Source: DATHBD01 sp035296325 | Lineage (GTDB): Bacteria; Actinomycetota; Actinomycetes; Mycobacteriales; Micromonosporaceae | Length of the DNA stretch: 64,000 nt | Assembly: GCA_035296325.1 (NCBI GenBank) | Contig: DATHBD010000031.1 | Location: 62,001-126,000, forward strand | Direction: 5' to 3' | Shown here: one piece after another, positions 11,156-19,540 of the stretch | Layout: every line of letters begins with the position of its first letter | How positions within the stretch are numbered: the first letter of the stretch is position 1 | Notes under the pieces: model-generated | What the model was told of the DNA's origin: nothing | Database searches by the model: none | What the model saw: the letters and a program-made list of their open reading frames with translations, nothing else | Made by a program: the position numbers and the translations under genes

Positions 11156-12217
11156 TCAGCGGGCCTGGGGGTCCATCATCACGGCGACGGCGCGCAGCCA
11201 CGCCCGGCGGGTGGAGGACTGCAGCATGGGGTACTCGATGTTCGAGCCGGTCTCCAGCGCCGGGTCGTACGGAACGACGACGACCGAACGCGTGCGGGTC
11301 AGGAAGTGCGCCGCGAGATCCTCGATCAGCGGCGTGGGATTCGGCGTCGGGCAGGACAGCAGCGTCACCGCGTTGGCCACCAGCTCCCCCATACCGGCCT
11401 CGTCGAGCAGGTCGAGCATCCAGTCGGCGGTGAAGGCGGCGTCCTCCCGCGGCACCGTGGTGACCACGAGCTGGTCGGCGCTCTGCAGCACGGTCTGCCA
11501 GTTCGGGCTCTCCACGTTGTTGCCGGTGTCGACGCAGATCACGTCGTGGGTGCGGCGCAGCAGCTCCAGCACCCGGCGCACGGTGTACGGGTCGAGGCGC
11601 TGCGCGAAGCGTGGGTTCTCCTCGCCGGCGAGCACGTCGTACGACCCGTCCGAGGCGTGCCGCAGGTAGTCGTCGAGCCGGTCGTGCAGCTCGTACCCGG
11701 TGATCGCCTCGACCCCGGCAAGGTCGGCGATCAGGTGCCGGATCGTACGGGCGTGTCGGGCGCTGCCGGCGCGCAGCCCGAGCGTGCCGCGCAGCTCGTT
11801 GTCGTCCCACGCGATGACGCCGCGCCCGCGGACGCTGCCGATGGTGGCCGCGGCCAGCACGGTCGCGGTGGTCTTGTGCACGCCACCCTTGGGGTTGGCG
11901 AAGGCCAGCACCTTGGGCACCGGCATCTCCTGGCGGAGCACCTCGATCATCTTGCTGGACGGGTTGGCGGCCGGGACGGGCTGGTACTCGATCTGGGGCG
12001 GCCCACCGCGGCGGATGTTGACCGGCGGCGCTGGGCGGGGCACGTCGACAGGCATGTCCAGCGGCGGGGCGCCGCCGGTGCGGGGGCGGTCGAAGCGGCC
12101 GTCGTACTGCAGTTCGTCCGGCTGGGCCCGGCCGAGCAGCGCGCGGTCCAGCAACGTACGCCACCTCGTCGCCGGCTCTCCCGGCCGACCCCACCCGGTG
12201 TCGAGACGCTCTGCCAC
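11156..12217 (-). CDS. MinD/ParA-family ATPase
   Basis: The 353-residue product has about 100 variable, Pro-rich residues, then a deviant Walker A motif (FANPKGGVHKTTATVLAAA), a switch region AWDDNELRGTLGLR, and VICVDTGNNVESPNW in the Walker B position. These are features of SIMIBI P-loop ATPases of the MinD/ParA/EspI-like type used in positioning or secretion. GTG 12217 is preferred because GGAGG lies 6 nt upstream, whereas the GTG at 12223 abuts it. A TAGCCT -10 box is present at 12257-12252. No ParB gene or parS-like site is nearby, so this is probably not the chromosome-segregation ParA. Its partner is unknown. Confidence 0.8.
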   Translation of the reverse strand: MAERLDTGWGRPGEPATRWRTLLDRALLGRAQPDELQYDGRFDRPRTGGAPPLDMPVDVPRPAPPVNIRRGGPPQIEYQPVPAANPSSKMIEVLRQEMPVPKVLAFANPKGGVHKTTATVLAAATIGSVRGRGVIAWDDNELRGTLGLRAGSARHARTIRHLIADLAGVEAITGYELHDRLDDYLRHASDGSYDVLAGEENPRFAQRLDPYTVRRVLELLRRTHDVICVDTGNNVESPNWQTVLQSADQLVVTTVPREDAAFTADWMLDLLDEAGMGELVANAVTLLSCPTPNPTPLIEDLAAHFLTRTRSVVVVPYDPALETGSNIEYPMLQSSTRRAWLRAVAVMMDPQAR

Positions 12218-12449
12218 GCTCACCCTCCTGTCGACCTGTACCGTCCAGACCAGGCTACGGACCGATCCGGGTTCGGACCACTGCCGAGCCTGGATCCACC
12301 CCGTCCGGCGCGCGCCTGCCGATCACCGGTGAACTGCACAAATGCCCCGGACGGACAGGACGCCGACGTCGGTCGAGGACCGCTCCGCTGTCGACCGTCG
12401 CCGCATCCGGCGTGCCGACCGGACACGTCGCCTGCGCGGGAGACATCCG

Positions 12450-13178
12450 TCACGGCGGGCCGGCGAGGCCCACCTGATCCGGCAACGGAGGGAGAAAAAC
12501 GGCACGGTCCAACCGCCGGACCTCCGGGGCCGGGTCGACGAAGCGTACCTCCGAACCGGACCCCAGGGTGGCGAGTACGTCAGGCACCGCCCGAATCACG
12601 GCGGCGTACGCGCAGGCGCAGTGCCGCCGGTACGCCACCGCCTCCGCGGTCGCCACCCGGGCGGCCGCGGCGTACACCGACCGGCGCTCCGGGTCGGCGG
12701 CCCCGTCGGCCAGTCCGGCGTAGCGGACCGCCTCGGCGTCCTTGCGCACGGCGGCGGCGTCCATGCCGGCAACCACGTCGTCGGGCAGCCGGACGGCGGG
12801 CAGCCGGAGCAGCTCGGACTGCTCCCCGGGCAGCGGGACCCGGGTCAGCACGAGCGAGACCGCCGCACCGTCAAGCAACGTTCCCAGCTCGACCGCCTCG
12901 ACGTACCGGACGAACCCCACCAGCGCGACGATCGGCGTGCCGCCCCGGGCGGTACCGGCCAGCTCCGCCCGGGCCGAGGCCAGGTAGGCGTCGATCGGGG
13001 CACCGGAGGCGACGCCCACCCGGACGGTGCTGGTGCGGGTCGGGTCGCCCCCGGTCGGGCCACGCTGCATGCTGACCGCCACCACGGTGATCACCACCAG
13101 TACGGCCGCGGCGATGACCCAGGGCAGCCGGCGCGCGCCCCGCCCCAGGCGGGCCAGCGCGCCACCGACCATCCTCAC
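12450..13178 (-). CDS. Membrane-anchored protein of unknown function
   Basis: The 242-residue product is unrecognised. It has a basic N-terminus followed by one transmembrane helix (about residues 18-38, LPWVIAAAVLVVITVVAVSM) and a soluble, Ala-rich domain with VRVGVASGAPIDAYLASARA and LVLTRVPLPGEQSELLRLP. It is predicted to be a signal-anchor protein with an extracytoplasmic domain. The GTG at 13178 has GAGGG 7 nt upstream, and that Shine-Dalgarno lies inside a 14-bp tandem repeat shared with the rluD stop region. It is probably cotranscribed with rluD upstream. Confidence 0.6.
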   Translation of the reverse strand: MRMVGGALARLGRGARRLPWVIAAAVLVVITVVAVSMQRGPTGGDPTRTSTVRVGVASGAPIDAYLASARAELAGTARGGTPIVALVGFVRYVEAVELGTLLDGAAVSLVLTRVPLPGEQSELLRLPAVRLPDDVVAGMDAAAVRKDAEAVRYAGLADGAADPERRSVYAAAARVATAEAVAYRRHCACAYAAVIRAVPDVLATLGSGSEVRFVDPAPEVRRLDRAVFLPPLPDQVGLAGPP

Positions 13179-13209
13179 CCGACGACCCTCACCCGACGAC
13201 CCTCACCCG
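13173..13209. repeat. 14-bp tandem repeat (2.6 copies) at a gene junction
   Basis: The unit CCTCACCCGACGAC starts at 13173, 13187 and 13201 (the last is partial). It spans the stop codon of the rluD-like gene (13203-13205) and the translation start region of the next gene, supplying its GAGGG ribosome-binding sequence. Confidence 0.85.
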
Positions 13210-14114
13210 GCGTCGCGGAGCAGGGTCAGAGCCCGGTCCAGGTCAGCAGGGTACGGGCTGACGAACTCCACGTACTCCCCGGTGGCCGGATGGACGAAGC
13301 CGAGCTGGCGGGCGTGCAGCCACTGCCGGGTCAGGCCCAGCCTCGCGGCCAGTACCGGATCCGCGCCATAGGTGAGGTCACCCACGCACGGGTGCCGCAT
13401 CGCCGAGACGTGTACCCGGATCTGGTGCGTGCGCCCGGTCTCCAGGTTGACGTCGATGAGGCTCGCCGCGGGGAACGCCTCGATGGTGTCGTAGTGCGTG
13501 ATGCTCGGTCGACCACCGGCGACGATCGCCCATCGGTAGTCGTGCGTCGGGTGCCGGTCGATCGGCGCGTCGATCGTGCCGCGCAACGGGTCCAGGAGGC
13601 CCTGCACCACGGCGTGGTAGCGCTTGTCGACCTCGCGCTCCTTGAACGCCCGTTTCAACGCGCTGTACGCCCGCTCGCTCTTCGCGACGGTCATCAGCCC
13701 GGTCGTTCCGACATCCAGGCGGTGCACGACCCCCTGCCGCTCCGCGGCGCCGCTGGTGGCCACGGTGTGCCCCATCGCCGCCAGCCCGCCGATCACGGTC
13801 GGCCCGGTCCAGCCGGGGCTCGGGTGGGCGGCGACGCCCACCGGCTTGTCCACCACGGCGATGTCCTCGTCGCTGTAGATCACGGTCAGGCCGTCGACCG
13901 GCTCGCTGATCACGGTCGCCGACGCCGGCGCCGCGGGCAGTGTCACCTCGAGCCAGGAGCCGGCGCTGACCCGGTCCGACTTGGGGCGGGCGTCCCCGTC
14001 GACGGCGACGTCGCCGGCTTCCACCATCGCGGCGGCTGCGGTGCGGGACAGGCCGAACAACCGCGCGATGGCCTGATCGAGCCGCACCCCGTCGAGGCCC
14101 TCGGGAACGGGCAT
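13203..14114 (-). CDS. RluD-like 23S rRNA pseudouridine synthase
   Basis: The 303-residue product starts MPVPEGLDGVRLDQAIARLF. An S4 RNA-binding domain covers about residues 1-80. The RluA/RluD catalytic domain follows, with the catalytic Asp in GVVHRLDVGTTGLM and the C-terminal RTHQIRVHVSAM motif; DKPVGVAAHPSPG is also typical. It converts specific uridines in large-subunit rRNA to pseudouridine. It directly follows lspA (25 bp), a pairing conserved in many bacteria. The ATG at 14114 is where homology begins; the longer open frame upstream overlaps lspA. Confidence 0.93.
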   Translation of the reverse strand: MPVPEGLDGVRLDQAIARLFGLSRTAAAAMVEAGDVAVDGDARPKSDRVSAGSWLEVTLPAAPASATVISEPVDGLTVIYSDEDIAVVDKPVGVAAHPSPGWTGPTVIGGLAAMGHTVATSGAAERQGVVHRLDVGTTGLMTVAKSERAYSALKRAFKEREVDKRYHAVVQGLLDPLRGTIDAPIDRHPTHDYRWAIVAGGRPSITHYDTIEAFPAASLIDVNLETGRTHQIRVHVSAMRHPCVGDLTYGADPVLAARLGLTRQWLHARQLGFVHPATGEYVEFVSPYPADLDRALTLLRDAG

Positions 14115-14139
14115 GGATCGATGTTCCCCGCGGCTGCGG

Positions 14140-14748
14140 TCAGTCTCCGGCACGCTGCGAGTCTGCCACGTCGCCCGGCGGACGCTGCGGAGCGCCGTCC
14201 CGGCGCCGGCCGGTGAACTCCAGCAGGATCGCCAGGCCGACGCCGACGCACAGCGCGGAATCGGCCACGTTGAACACCGGAAACCCCGCGCCGCGGGCGT
14301 CGAAGACGCTGATGAAGTCCACCACATGCCCCTGGAACGGTCCGGGCGCGCGGAAGATCCGATCGATCAGGTTGCCCACCGCCCCGCCGAGAACCAGCCC
14401 GAGGGCGACCGCCCACGGCGTCGACACGACCTCCCGGGCCATCCAGACGATCCAGCCCACCACCAGCATCCCGACGATCGGAAAGATGAAGGTGACGTTG
14501 GCTCCGATGCTGAACGCCGCACCGCTGTTGCGGGTGAGCAGCAGGTAGACGGCACCGCCCAGCAGGCGCACCGGGTCGCGCCCTTCCAGCAGACTGACGG
14601 CGAGGTACTTCGTGACCAGGTCGAGCACCAGAATCACGCCGGTCACGGCGGCGAGCAGGTAGCGCGCGCGAGGTCGGCGGGCGGCCGCGGCACCTGCCGA
14701 GGCTGCGACCGCTCCCTGATCTCCGGTCCGTGTGCCGTCGCTGGTCAG
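14140..14748 (-). CDS. lspA: Lipoprotein signal peptidase LspA, probable CTG start
   Basis: The product is about 202 residues: a 35-residue Ala/Arg-rich lead, then four transmembrane helices. The signal peptidase II motifs are TRNSGAAFSIG, GAVGNLIDRIF and FPVFNVADSALC; the catalytic Asp residues are in NLIDR and NVADS. It cleaves prolipoprotein signal peptides after diacylglyceryl modification. No ATG or GTG lies at the natural N-terminus. CTG 14748 overlaps the preceding TGA and has GGAGGAG about 8 nt upstream. The next upstream in-frame start (14847) would run through the zinc-finger gene. The start is therefore uncertain; the function is not. Confidence 0.9.
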   Translation of the reverse strand: MTSDGTRTGDQGAVAASAGAAAARRPRARYLLAAVTGVILVLDLVTKYLAVSLLEGRDPVRLLGGAVYLLLTRNSGAAFSIGANVTFIFPIVGMLVVGWIVWMAREVVSTPWAVALGLVLGGAVGNLIDRIFRAPGPFQGHVVDFISVFDARGAGFPVFNVADSALCVGVGLAILLEFTGRRRDGAPQRPPGDVADSQRAGD

Positions 14749-15158
14749 CGCCGCTCCTCCAACTGCTTGCAGGTCACGCAGAGGGTAGCCGATGGGAACG
14801 CGGCCAACCGCTCGGCGGGGATCTGGTTGCCGCACTTCTCGCACCACCCGTAGCCGCCCTCGTCGAGCCGCTCCAGCGCGCGCTCCACCTGGTTGATCCG
14901 CTCCAGGATGTTGTTGGCGAGGGAGATCTCCTGCTCGCGCTCGAAGGTCTTGGTGCCGGTGTCCGCCTGGTCGTCGCCGGCCGAGTCGGTGAGCCGGTCA
15001 CGCTGCAACTCAGCGATCTCGGCGAGCGTCTGGTCGTACTCGGCCTGCAGGTCGTCGCGTCGCTCGACGAGGGCGTCCCGGATCCGCCCGGTCTCCGCGG
15101 CGGTGCGAGGCGCGCGCGCCGGCTTGGCTGCCGGCTTGCTGTCGGCGGTCTTGGCCAT
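14745..15158 (-). CDS. DksA/TraR C4-type zinc-finger protein
   Basis: The 137-residue product starts MAKTADSKPAAKPARAPRTA, with GGGAG 6 nt upstream of ATG 15158. A coiled-coil region (about residues 30-95) rich in Glu/Arg/Leu leads into the zinc finger WCEKCGNQIPAERL...LCVTC. Coiled coil plus C4 finger is the TraR/DksA arrangement, which acts in the RNA polymerase secondary channel; in actinobacteria these proteins are poorly characterised. Its stop overlaps the lspA start region. A strong promoter lies at 15330-15358. Confidence 0.88.
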   Translation of the reverse strand: MAKTADSKPAAKPARAPRTAAETGRIRDALVERRDDLQAEYDQTLAEIAELQRDRLTDSAGDDQADTGTKTFEREQEISLANNILERINQVERALERLDEGGYGWCEKCGNQIPAERLAAFPSATLCVTCKQLEERR

Positions 15159-15329
15159 CGGAACTCCCTCGGCCGCGGCGGACGCGGCGGTTGGCGGTGC
15201 GTACCCACCGGCGGATGCGGCCTCGGCGTGGATGCGGCCTCGGCGTGCCGCCGGCCCCATCGGGACAGGCGCTTCCCCCAGATGCAGAACGGGCGCGTGG
15301 CGGTCGCCACGCACTCCGGTCGGGTGGCA

Positions 15330-15358
15330 AGAATACGGAATGTGTCACGCTCCGACAA
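15330..15358 (-). promoter_or_regulatory. Sigma-A-type promoter for the DksA/TraR gene
   Basis: TTGTCG (15358-15353), a 17-bp spacer and TATTCT (15335-15330). This would give a leader of about 165 nt before the ATG at 15158. Confidence 0.6.
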
Positions 15359-15380
15359 ACCCCGCCACACATGATGCGAC

Positions 15381-15399
15381 AAAGCGGCCCTACGGCCGC
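15381..15399 (-). terminator. Intrinsic-type terminator overlapping the antiporter stop codon
   Basis: On the minus strand GCGGCC-GTAG-GGCCGC is followed by TTTG. The loop contains the TAG stop codon of the antiporter gene (15390-15392). The 6-bp GC-only stem plus a short T-run is compact and plausible. Confidence 0.6.
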
Positions 15400-16892
15400 C
15401 GCTCGTCGCCCGTGTCGTAGAACCAGCGGGCCAACCGTCCACGCCGGCTGACCGCCCGTAGTCGGCGTTCGGCGGCGTCCCGGACGTCCGTCGTGGTCAC
15501 GATGAGCAGGCTGTCCCCGGTCCGCAGGCGGGTGCCTTCGCCCGGCACGAAACCCACGTTGTCCCGCAGGACCAGGGTGACCACGGCGCCGACCGGCAGC
15601 CGCAACTCGTCGATGTGCACCCCGGACAGCCGGGAGCCGGCCGGGATCTCCAACTGCAGCAGGTCGGCGCGCATCCGCTCCAATGGCGCGGCCTCCACCT
15701 CCAGATCGGTCGGCTCACCGGGGGCGGCCAGCCCGAGTCGGCGGGCGACCGCGGGCAGCGTCGTGGCCTGGACCGCAGTGAAGATCACCACGAGCACGAA
15801 GACCACGTCGAAGAGCCGCGACGCGCCCGGCACAGCGGCGGAGAGCGGGATCGTGGCCAGCACCACCGGCACCGCCCCGCGCAGCCCGGCCCAGGACAGG
15901 AACGTCTGCTCCCGCCAGCCGAACCGGAACGGCGTCACGCTGAGGGCCACCGACAGCGGGCGCGCGATCAGCACGAGTACGCCGCCGATCAGCAGTGCGG
16001 GCAGGACGGCGGAGCCGAGCCGGGCCGGCGACACCAGCAGGCCCAGCAGCACGAAGAGCCCGATCTGGGCGAGCCAGGCCAGACCGTCCGCGAAACCGAG
16101 CATGGCCCGGCGGTGTGGCAGCCGCGAGTTCCCCAGCACGACGCCGGAGACGTACACGGCGAGAAAACCGGACGCGTGCGCGACCGCACCCGCGGCGTAC
16201 GCCAGGACGGTCAGCCCCACCGCCGCGAGCGGGTACAGCCCGGCAGCCGGCAGGGCGGCCCGGCGCAGCGTCCAGGCGCCAGCCAACCCGACCGCCAGCC
16301 CGATCACGGCGCCCGCCGCCAGTTCGTAGGTCACCCAGCCGAGTTGCAGCCACCACGGCTGCGCGGTACCCACGGGCAGCGACAGGAGCACGACCAGCAG
16401 GACGACCGGCGCGTCGTTGATGCCCGACTCAGCCTCCAGCGTGGCCGCGAGTCGGGGGCGCAGGCGCAGCCGCCGCAGCGTGGAGAACACGGCCGCCGCG
16501 TCGGTCGGCGACAGGACGGCCCCGTACAGCAGCGCGATCCGCCAGTCCAGTCCGAGCGCGTAGTGTCCGACCGCGGCCACCACCGCCACGCTGACCGCCA
16601 CCCCGACCGTGGAGAGCCCCAACGCCGCCGGCAGCACCGGACGGAGGGTGGACCAGCGGGCGGTCAGCCCACCTTCCGCGATGATCACGAGCAGGGCGGC
16701 GATGCCGAGGGTGCGGGCGAGGTCGGCGTTCTCGAACTGGATACCGAGCCCGGACTCGCCGATTGCAACGCCGAGCAGCAGGTAGACCAGGAGGCTGGGC
16801 ACGCCCATCCGGCTGGACAGCCGCACGGCGGCCACCGCCACGAGGAGGATGATCGCGCCGAGCAGCAGGCCCAGGTTGAGTTCGGCGCTCAC
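15390..16892 (-). CDS. Potassium/proton antiporter, CPA1 family, with C-terminal TrkA-C domain
   Basis: The 500-residue product starts at GTG (MSAELNLGLLLGAIILLVAV). About 12 hydrophobic segments cover residues 5-385. They include VLSPTDAAAVFSTLRRLRL and the intramembrane-helix region LEAESGINDAPVVLLVV, where conserved Asp residues bind cation or proton in CPA1/CvrA/NhaP2-type exchangers. Residues about 400-480 form an RCK/TrkA-C regulatory domain (LQLEIPAGSRLSGVHIDELR). It would export K+ or Na+ in exchange for protons at the plasma membrane. The ion preference is inferred from the CvrA-like architecture. Confidence 0.9.
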   Translation of the reverse strand: MSAELNLGLLLGAIILLVAVAAVRLSSRMGVPSLLVYLLLGVAIGESGLGIQFENADLARTLGIAALLVIIAEGGLTARWSTLRPVLPAALGLSTVGVAVSVAVVAAVGHYALGLDWRIALLYGAVLSPTDAAAVFSTLRRLRLRPRLAATLEAESGINDAPVVLLVVLLSLPVGTAQPWWLQLGWVTYELAAGAVIGLAVGLAGAWTLRRAALPAAGLYPLAAVGLTVLAYAAGAVAHASGFLAVYVSGVVLGNSRLPHRRAMLGFADGLAWLAQIGLFVLLGLLVSPARLGSAVLPALLIGGVLVLIARPLSVALSVTPFRFGWREQTFLSWAGLRGAVPVVLATIPLSAAVPGASRLFDVVFVLVVIFTAVQATTLPAVARRLGLAAPGEPTDLEVEAAPLERMRADLLQLEIPAGSRLSGVHIDELRLPVGAVVTLVLRDNVGFVPGEGTRLRTGDSLLIVTTTDVRDAAERRLRAVSRRGRLARWFYDTGDERRP

Positions 16893-16914
16893 CGTTGCCT
16901 CGGGACCGGCAGGT

Positions 16915-17202
16915 TCACTGGGTGCACTCGCGGAGCGAGGCGACCCGGGCGTCCAGGTCAGCGGGCGCGTCCGCGACGGTGACGAGCTTGTCCCGACTGG
17001 CGGGGCCGGCCTTCAGCGCCACCGCTGAACTGCGCACACCGAGCGCCCCGGCCAGCGCCCGCAGCGCCGCTTCGGTGGCTTCGCCGTCAACCGGCGGGGC
17101 GTGCACGGCGACGACCAGGGCGGGCCCGTACGGACCCTGGTGGCAACCCCCCACCCGGACCCGCGACGAGCCCGGCTTCACGCGTATCGCGATCGTCGGC
17201 AC
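16915..17202 (-). CDS. DUF167 (YggU) family protein
   Basis: The 95-residue product starts at GTG with MPTIAIRVKPGSSRVRVGG. It has the family core AVHAPPVDGEATEAALRALA and RDKLVTV, where YggU-like proteins typically end strand 4. Function is unknown in bacteria. It sits 22 bp upstream of the antiporter gene on the same strand. Confidence 0.88.
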   Translation of the reverse strand: MPTIAIRVKPGSSRVRVGGCHQGPYGPALVVAVHAPPVDGEATEAALRALAGALGVRSSAVALKAGPASRDKLVTVADAPADLDARVASLRECTQ

Positions 17203-17243
17203 GCCTCATTGTGAGGCACCCGGCGCAGGTCCGGGTTCATGCC

Positions 17244-17333
17244 CCGGCGCGGGACGCGTCACACCCCGGCGCGGAACGCGTCACACCCCCGGCGCGGGAC
17301 GCGTCACACCCCCGGCGCGGGACGCGTCACACC
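17244..17333. repeat. 22-bp tandem array, four copies, containing ACGCGT palindromes
   Basis: Units of 22 bp (CCGGCGCGGGACGCGTCACA core) start at 17244, 17266, 17289 and 17312, with single extra C residues between some units. Copy 2 has one substitution. The last unit includes the stop codon (17327-17329) of the adjacent gene. The array is in the gap before the DUF167 gene. Confidence 0.9.
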
Positions 17334-18214
17334 CGGCGCAGGTCGGCCAGCAGCGCGCTGTCCGGTTCGCACAGGCTGCACGGCGTGAAACCGAGTTCCA
17401 CCGCCTCGCTGACCGGGATCGGCTCACTCGACCGTCCGAGCAGGTGCACGCAGCCGCGCTTGTGATAACGCGGACGCCCATCGACCACCACGACCTCGGT
17501 GTGCATCGTGGCTACGCGGGCCGCATCACTTGCCGAGATCTCCTGGGCGGGCGGCTCGTTGAGCGGCTCGTCATCGTCATCGTCATCGTCCTCGCCATCG
17601 GCCTCGCGGAGGTCGGCGTCGCGGAGGTGGGTCTCGCGGAGGTCGGCGTCGCGGAGGTCGGCGTCGCGGACGGCGAAGTCGCGCAGGTCCGCGTCACGGA
17701 CGGCAGCGTCACGGACGGCAGCGTCGCGCAGGTCAGCGTCATCGTCGGCGGCAGCGTCGCGGTTCACGTCGGCCGCGCCGTGCTGCGTCGGGATCGAGAG
17801 CTCATTGAGCTGCAGATACCGGTCGTCGCCGCGGCGCCGGTCACCGGGGCCATCATCGCCACGTACGGCGGGGAGGTACGCCGTCTGGTCAGCTCCTGCC
17901 CCGCGCGACTCGGCGAACTCGCCGCCCGAGGCGCTGACGCTCACCCGCTGACGCTGCTCCTCGGGTGCCAGCCACCCACCGTCACCGGTCAGCTGGTCGG
18001 CGTCCCGCTCCCCGTCGCGCTCCGCGTCATGCTCCGCGAGTCGCGCCGCCGCGGCCTGACGGGCACCCACGATCAGGGCGACCGCGGCGAGCAGGCTGGC
18101 CGCGATCGAGGCCACGAAGGCCACGTTCGAGCCGGCCACCAGGCCGTACCCGAGCAACACGACGGCTGCGGCGATCAGTAGCAGGCTTCCGAGTACCACG
18201 CGTTCCTCCGCCAC
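17327..18214 (-). CDS. Two-helix membrane protein with pentapeptide-like repeats and a C-terminal Cys/His (Ada-like) module
   Basis: The 295-residue product starts MAEERVVLGSLLLIAAAVVL. Two transmembrane helices fill residues 8-50. A disordered region follows, then about nine ADLRD/AAVRD units (near residues 160-210) matching the pentapeptide consensus A(D/N)LXX, then an acidic run (GEDDDDDDDEP). The last 70 residues carry PRYHKRGCVHLLGR and AVELGFTPCSLC. This Cys...PCxxC pattern resembles the Ada-type zinc-binding fold also appended to secreted nucleases and lipoproteins. The function is unknown. It follows divIVA on the same strand, separated by two hairpins. Confidence 0.7.
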   Translation of the reverse strand: MAEERVVLGSLLLIAAAVVLLGYGLVAGSNVAFVASIAASLLAAVALIVGARQAAAARLAEHDAERDGERDADQLTGDGGWLAPEEQRQRVSVSASGGEFAESRGAGADQTAYLPAVRGDDGPGDRRRGDDRYLQLNELSIPTQHGAADVNRDAAADDDADLRDAAVRDAAVRDADLRDFAVRDADLRDADLRETHLRDADLREADGEDDDDDDDEPLNEPPAQEISASDAARVATMHTEVVVVDGRPRYHKRGCVHLLGRSSEPIPVSEAVELGFTPCSLCEPDSALLADLRRV

Positions 18215-18244
18215 CCTCGGGTCGAACCTTGTCGGGAGGTCTAA

Positions 18245-18273
18245 CGACTCACGGCCGGTGAGGGCGTGAGTCG
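18245..18273. other. Inverted repeat, 9-bp arms
   Basis: CGACTCACG (18245-18253) and CGTGAGTCG (18265-18273) flank an 11-nt loop. It sits 30 bp upstream of the pentapeptide-repeat gene start and could be an operator or a second terminator after divIVA. Confidence 0.5.
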
Positions 18274-18312
18274 CCGGGGCCTAGATCCCACCGGGGTCGC
18301 CGGGACACACGT

Positions 18313-18345
18313 CGGCGCCCCGGTCGGAGTGCGACCGGGGCGCCG
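18313..18345 (-). terminator. Strong hairpin 30 nt downstream of divIVA
   Basis: CGGCGCCCCGGTC (18313-18325) and GACCGGGGCGCCG (18333-18345) form a perfect 13-bp stem with a 7-nt loop. There is no U-tract. It would end the dcw-cluster transcript. Confidence 0.7.
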
Positions 18346-18374
18346 AGGCGCAGCATCATGCGTGCGGGACCGGA

Positions 18375-19172
18375 CTACCGGGTGTTGCCGTCGGTGCGTC
18401 CACCGTACGAGCCGGCAATTCCGGCCGCCGCGAGCCCGCCGCCGGCAGCAGCGGCACGGGCCGCGTCAGCCCTGGTCAACTCGGCGTCGAGGCCCTGCTC
18501 GCGCCCGACGAGGTCACGCAGCTGGCTCTCCAGGTACGCCTTGAGCCGGGTGCGGTACTCACGCTCGAACTGCTTGAGCTCTTCGATGTGCTTCTGCAGG
18601 GCGGTGCGCTTGGCGTCGAGACCGCCCATCGCCTCCTGGTGGCGCTGCCGAGCATCCCGCTCCAGCGCGTCAGCCTTGGCGCGAGCGTCCCGGGTGACCT
18701 CTTCCGCCTTCGTACGTGCGTCGGTGAGCACCTTGTCGGCCTCGCGACGGGCGTCGTTGACGTGATCGTCAGCGGTGCGCTGCGCCATCATCAGCACCCG
18801 GAGGGCCTGCTGCTCGCCTTCGCCCACGTTGACCGTGCCGGTCTGGGTGCGGACCTGCTCGAGCTCGGCCTGCATGCTGCGGGCTGCCTGCTCAGCGGCG
18901 GCCTTCTCCCGCTGCACGCGGTCAAGCTGGGCCTTCATGTCGGCCAGCTCGGCCGCAAGCCGAGGGTCGCCGCCGGGGCCGGCCGGGCTGGACGCACGCC
19001 CGCCGCCGCGCTCCAGCTGGGCGCGAAGCTCGTTATTCTCCTCGATCAGACGGGCGAGCTCGCGCTCCACCTCGTCGAGGAAGGCATCGACTTCCTCTTC
19101 GTCATACCCCCGCTTGCCGATCGGGGGCTTTTTGAACGCGACGTTGTGGACGTCGGCCGGGGTCAGCGGCAT
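18375..19172 (-). CDS. divIVA: DivIVA/Wag31 polar growth scaffold
   Basis: The 265-residue product starts MPLTPADVHNVAFKKPPIGK, followed by RGYDEEEVDAFLDEVERELA, the membrane-binding DivIVA N-domain. A coiled coil spans about residues 30-75, then a Gly/Pro linker, then a long coiled coil (about 85-240) ending in an Ala/Gly tail. In actinomycetes DivIVA marks growing tips and recruits wall synthesis. ATG 19172 has GAGGAG 5 nt upstream and is the conserved start. It is the last gene of the division cluster, 47 bp after yggT. Confidence 0.97.
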   Translation of the reverse strand: MPLTPADVHNVAFKKPPIGKRGYDEEEVDAFLDEVERELARLIEENNELRAQLERGGGRASSPAGPGGDPRLAAELADMKAQLDRVQREKAAAEQAARSMQAELEQVRTQTGTVNVGEGEQQALRVLMMAQRTADDHVNDARREADKVLTDARTKAEEVTRDARAKADALERDARQRHQEAMGGLDAKRTALQKHIEELKQFEREYRTRLKAYLESQLRDLVGREQGLDAELTRADAARAAAAGGGLAAAGIAGSYGGRTDGNTR

Positions 19173-19219
19173 CGAAACTCCTCTGGTCACAGTTGCGGCC
19201 GCGTGGCCACCGGTCACGC

Positions 19220-19525
19220 TCAGGAAAACGCTCTGATCAGCGGCCCTACCACGACGTTCATCAGCACGAACAGGATAACCAACAGCACAAGCGACGACAG
19301 GTCCACGGCCACGGTACCAATACGAAGCGGGGGAATCACCCGCCTCAACGCCTTCAGTGGAGGATCGGTGACGCTCCAGACCACTTCCAGCGCTGCGGAG
19401 GCCCCTCGACCCGGTTGCCAGCGCCGCCCGAACTGCATGACATAACCCATGATGAACCGGGCAAACAGCACCAAAAGGAACAGATAGAGAGCGATATATG
19501 TGATCTGGAACACGATCGAGAGCAC
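19220..19525 (-). CDS. YggT family membrane protein
   Basis: The 101-residue product starts at GTG (MLSIVFQITYIALYLFLLVL). It has two transmembrane segments (about residues 5-25 and 72-95) flanking the YggT signature VTDPPLKALRRVIPPLRIGT. YggT proteins are found beside division genes and have been linked to osmotic resistance; the exact role is unknown. It lies 15 bp after sepF. Confidence 0.92.
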   Translation of the reverse strand: MLSIVFQITYIALYLFLLVLFARFIMGYVMQFGRRWQPGRGASAALEVVWSVTDPPLKALRRVIPPLRIGTVAVDLSSLVLLVILFVLMNVVVGPLIRAFS

Positions 19526-19540
19526 GGCGCGTGGGATCCT

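Noticed and set aside
11156..12217. Chromosome-segregation parA
   Set aside because: No parB or parS-like sites nearby, and the long Pro-rich N-terminus and KGGVHKTT loop fit other MinD-like proteins.
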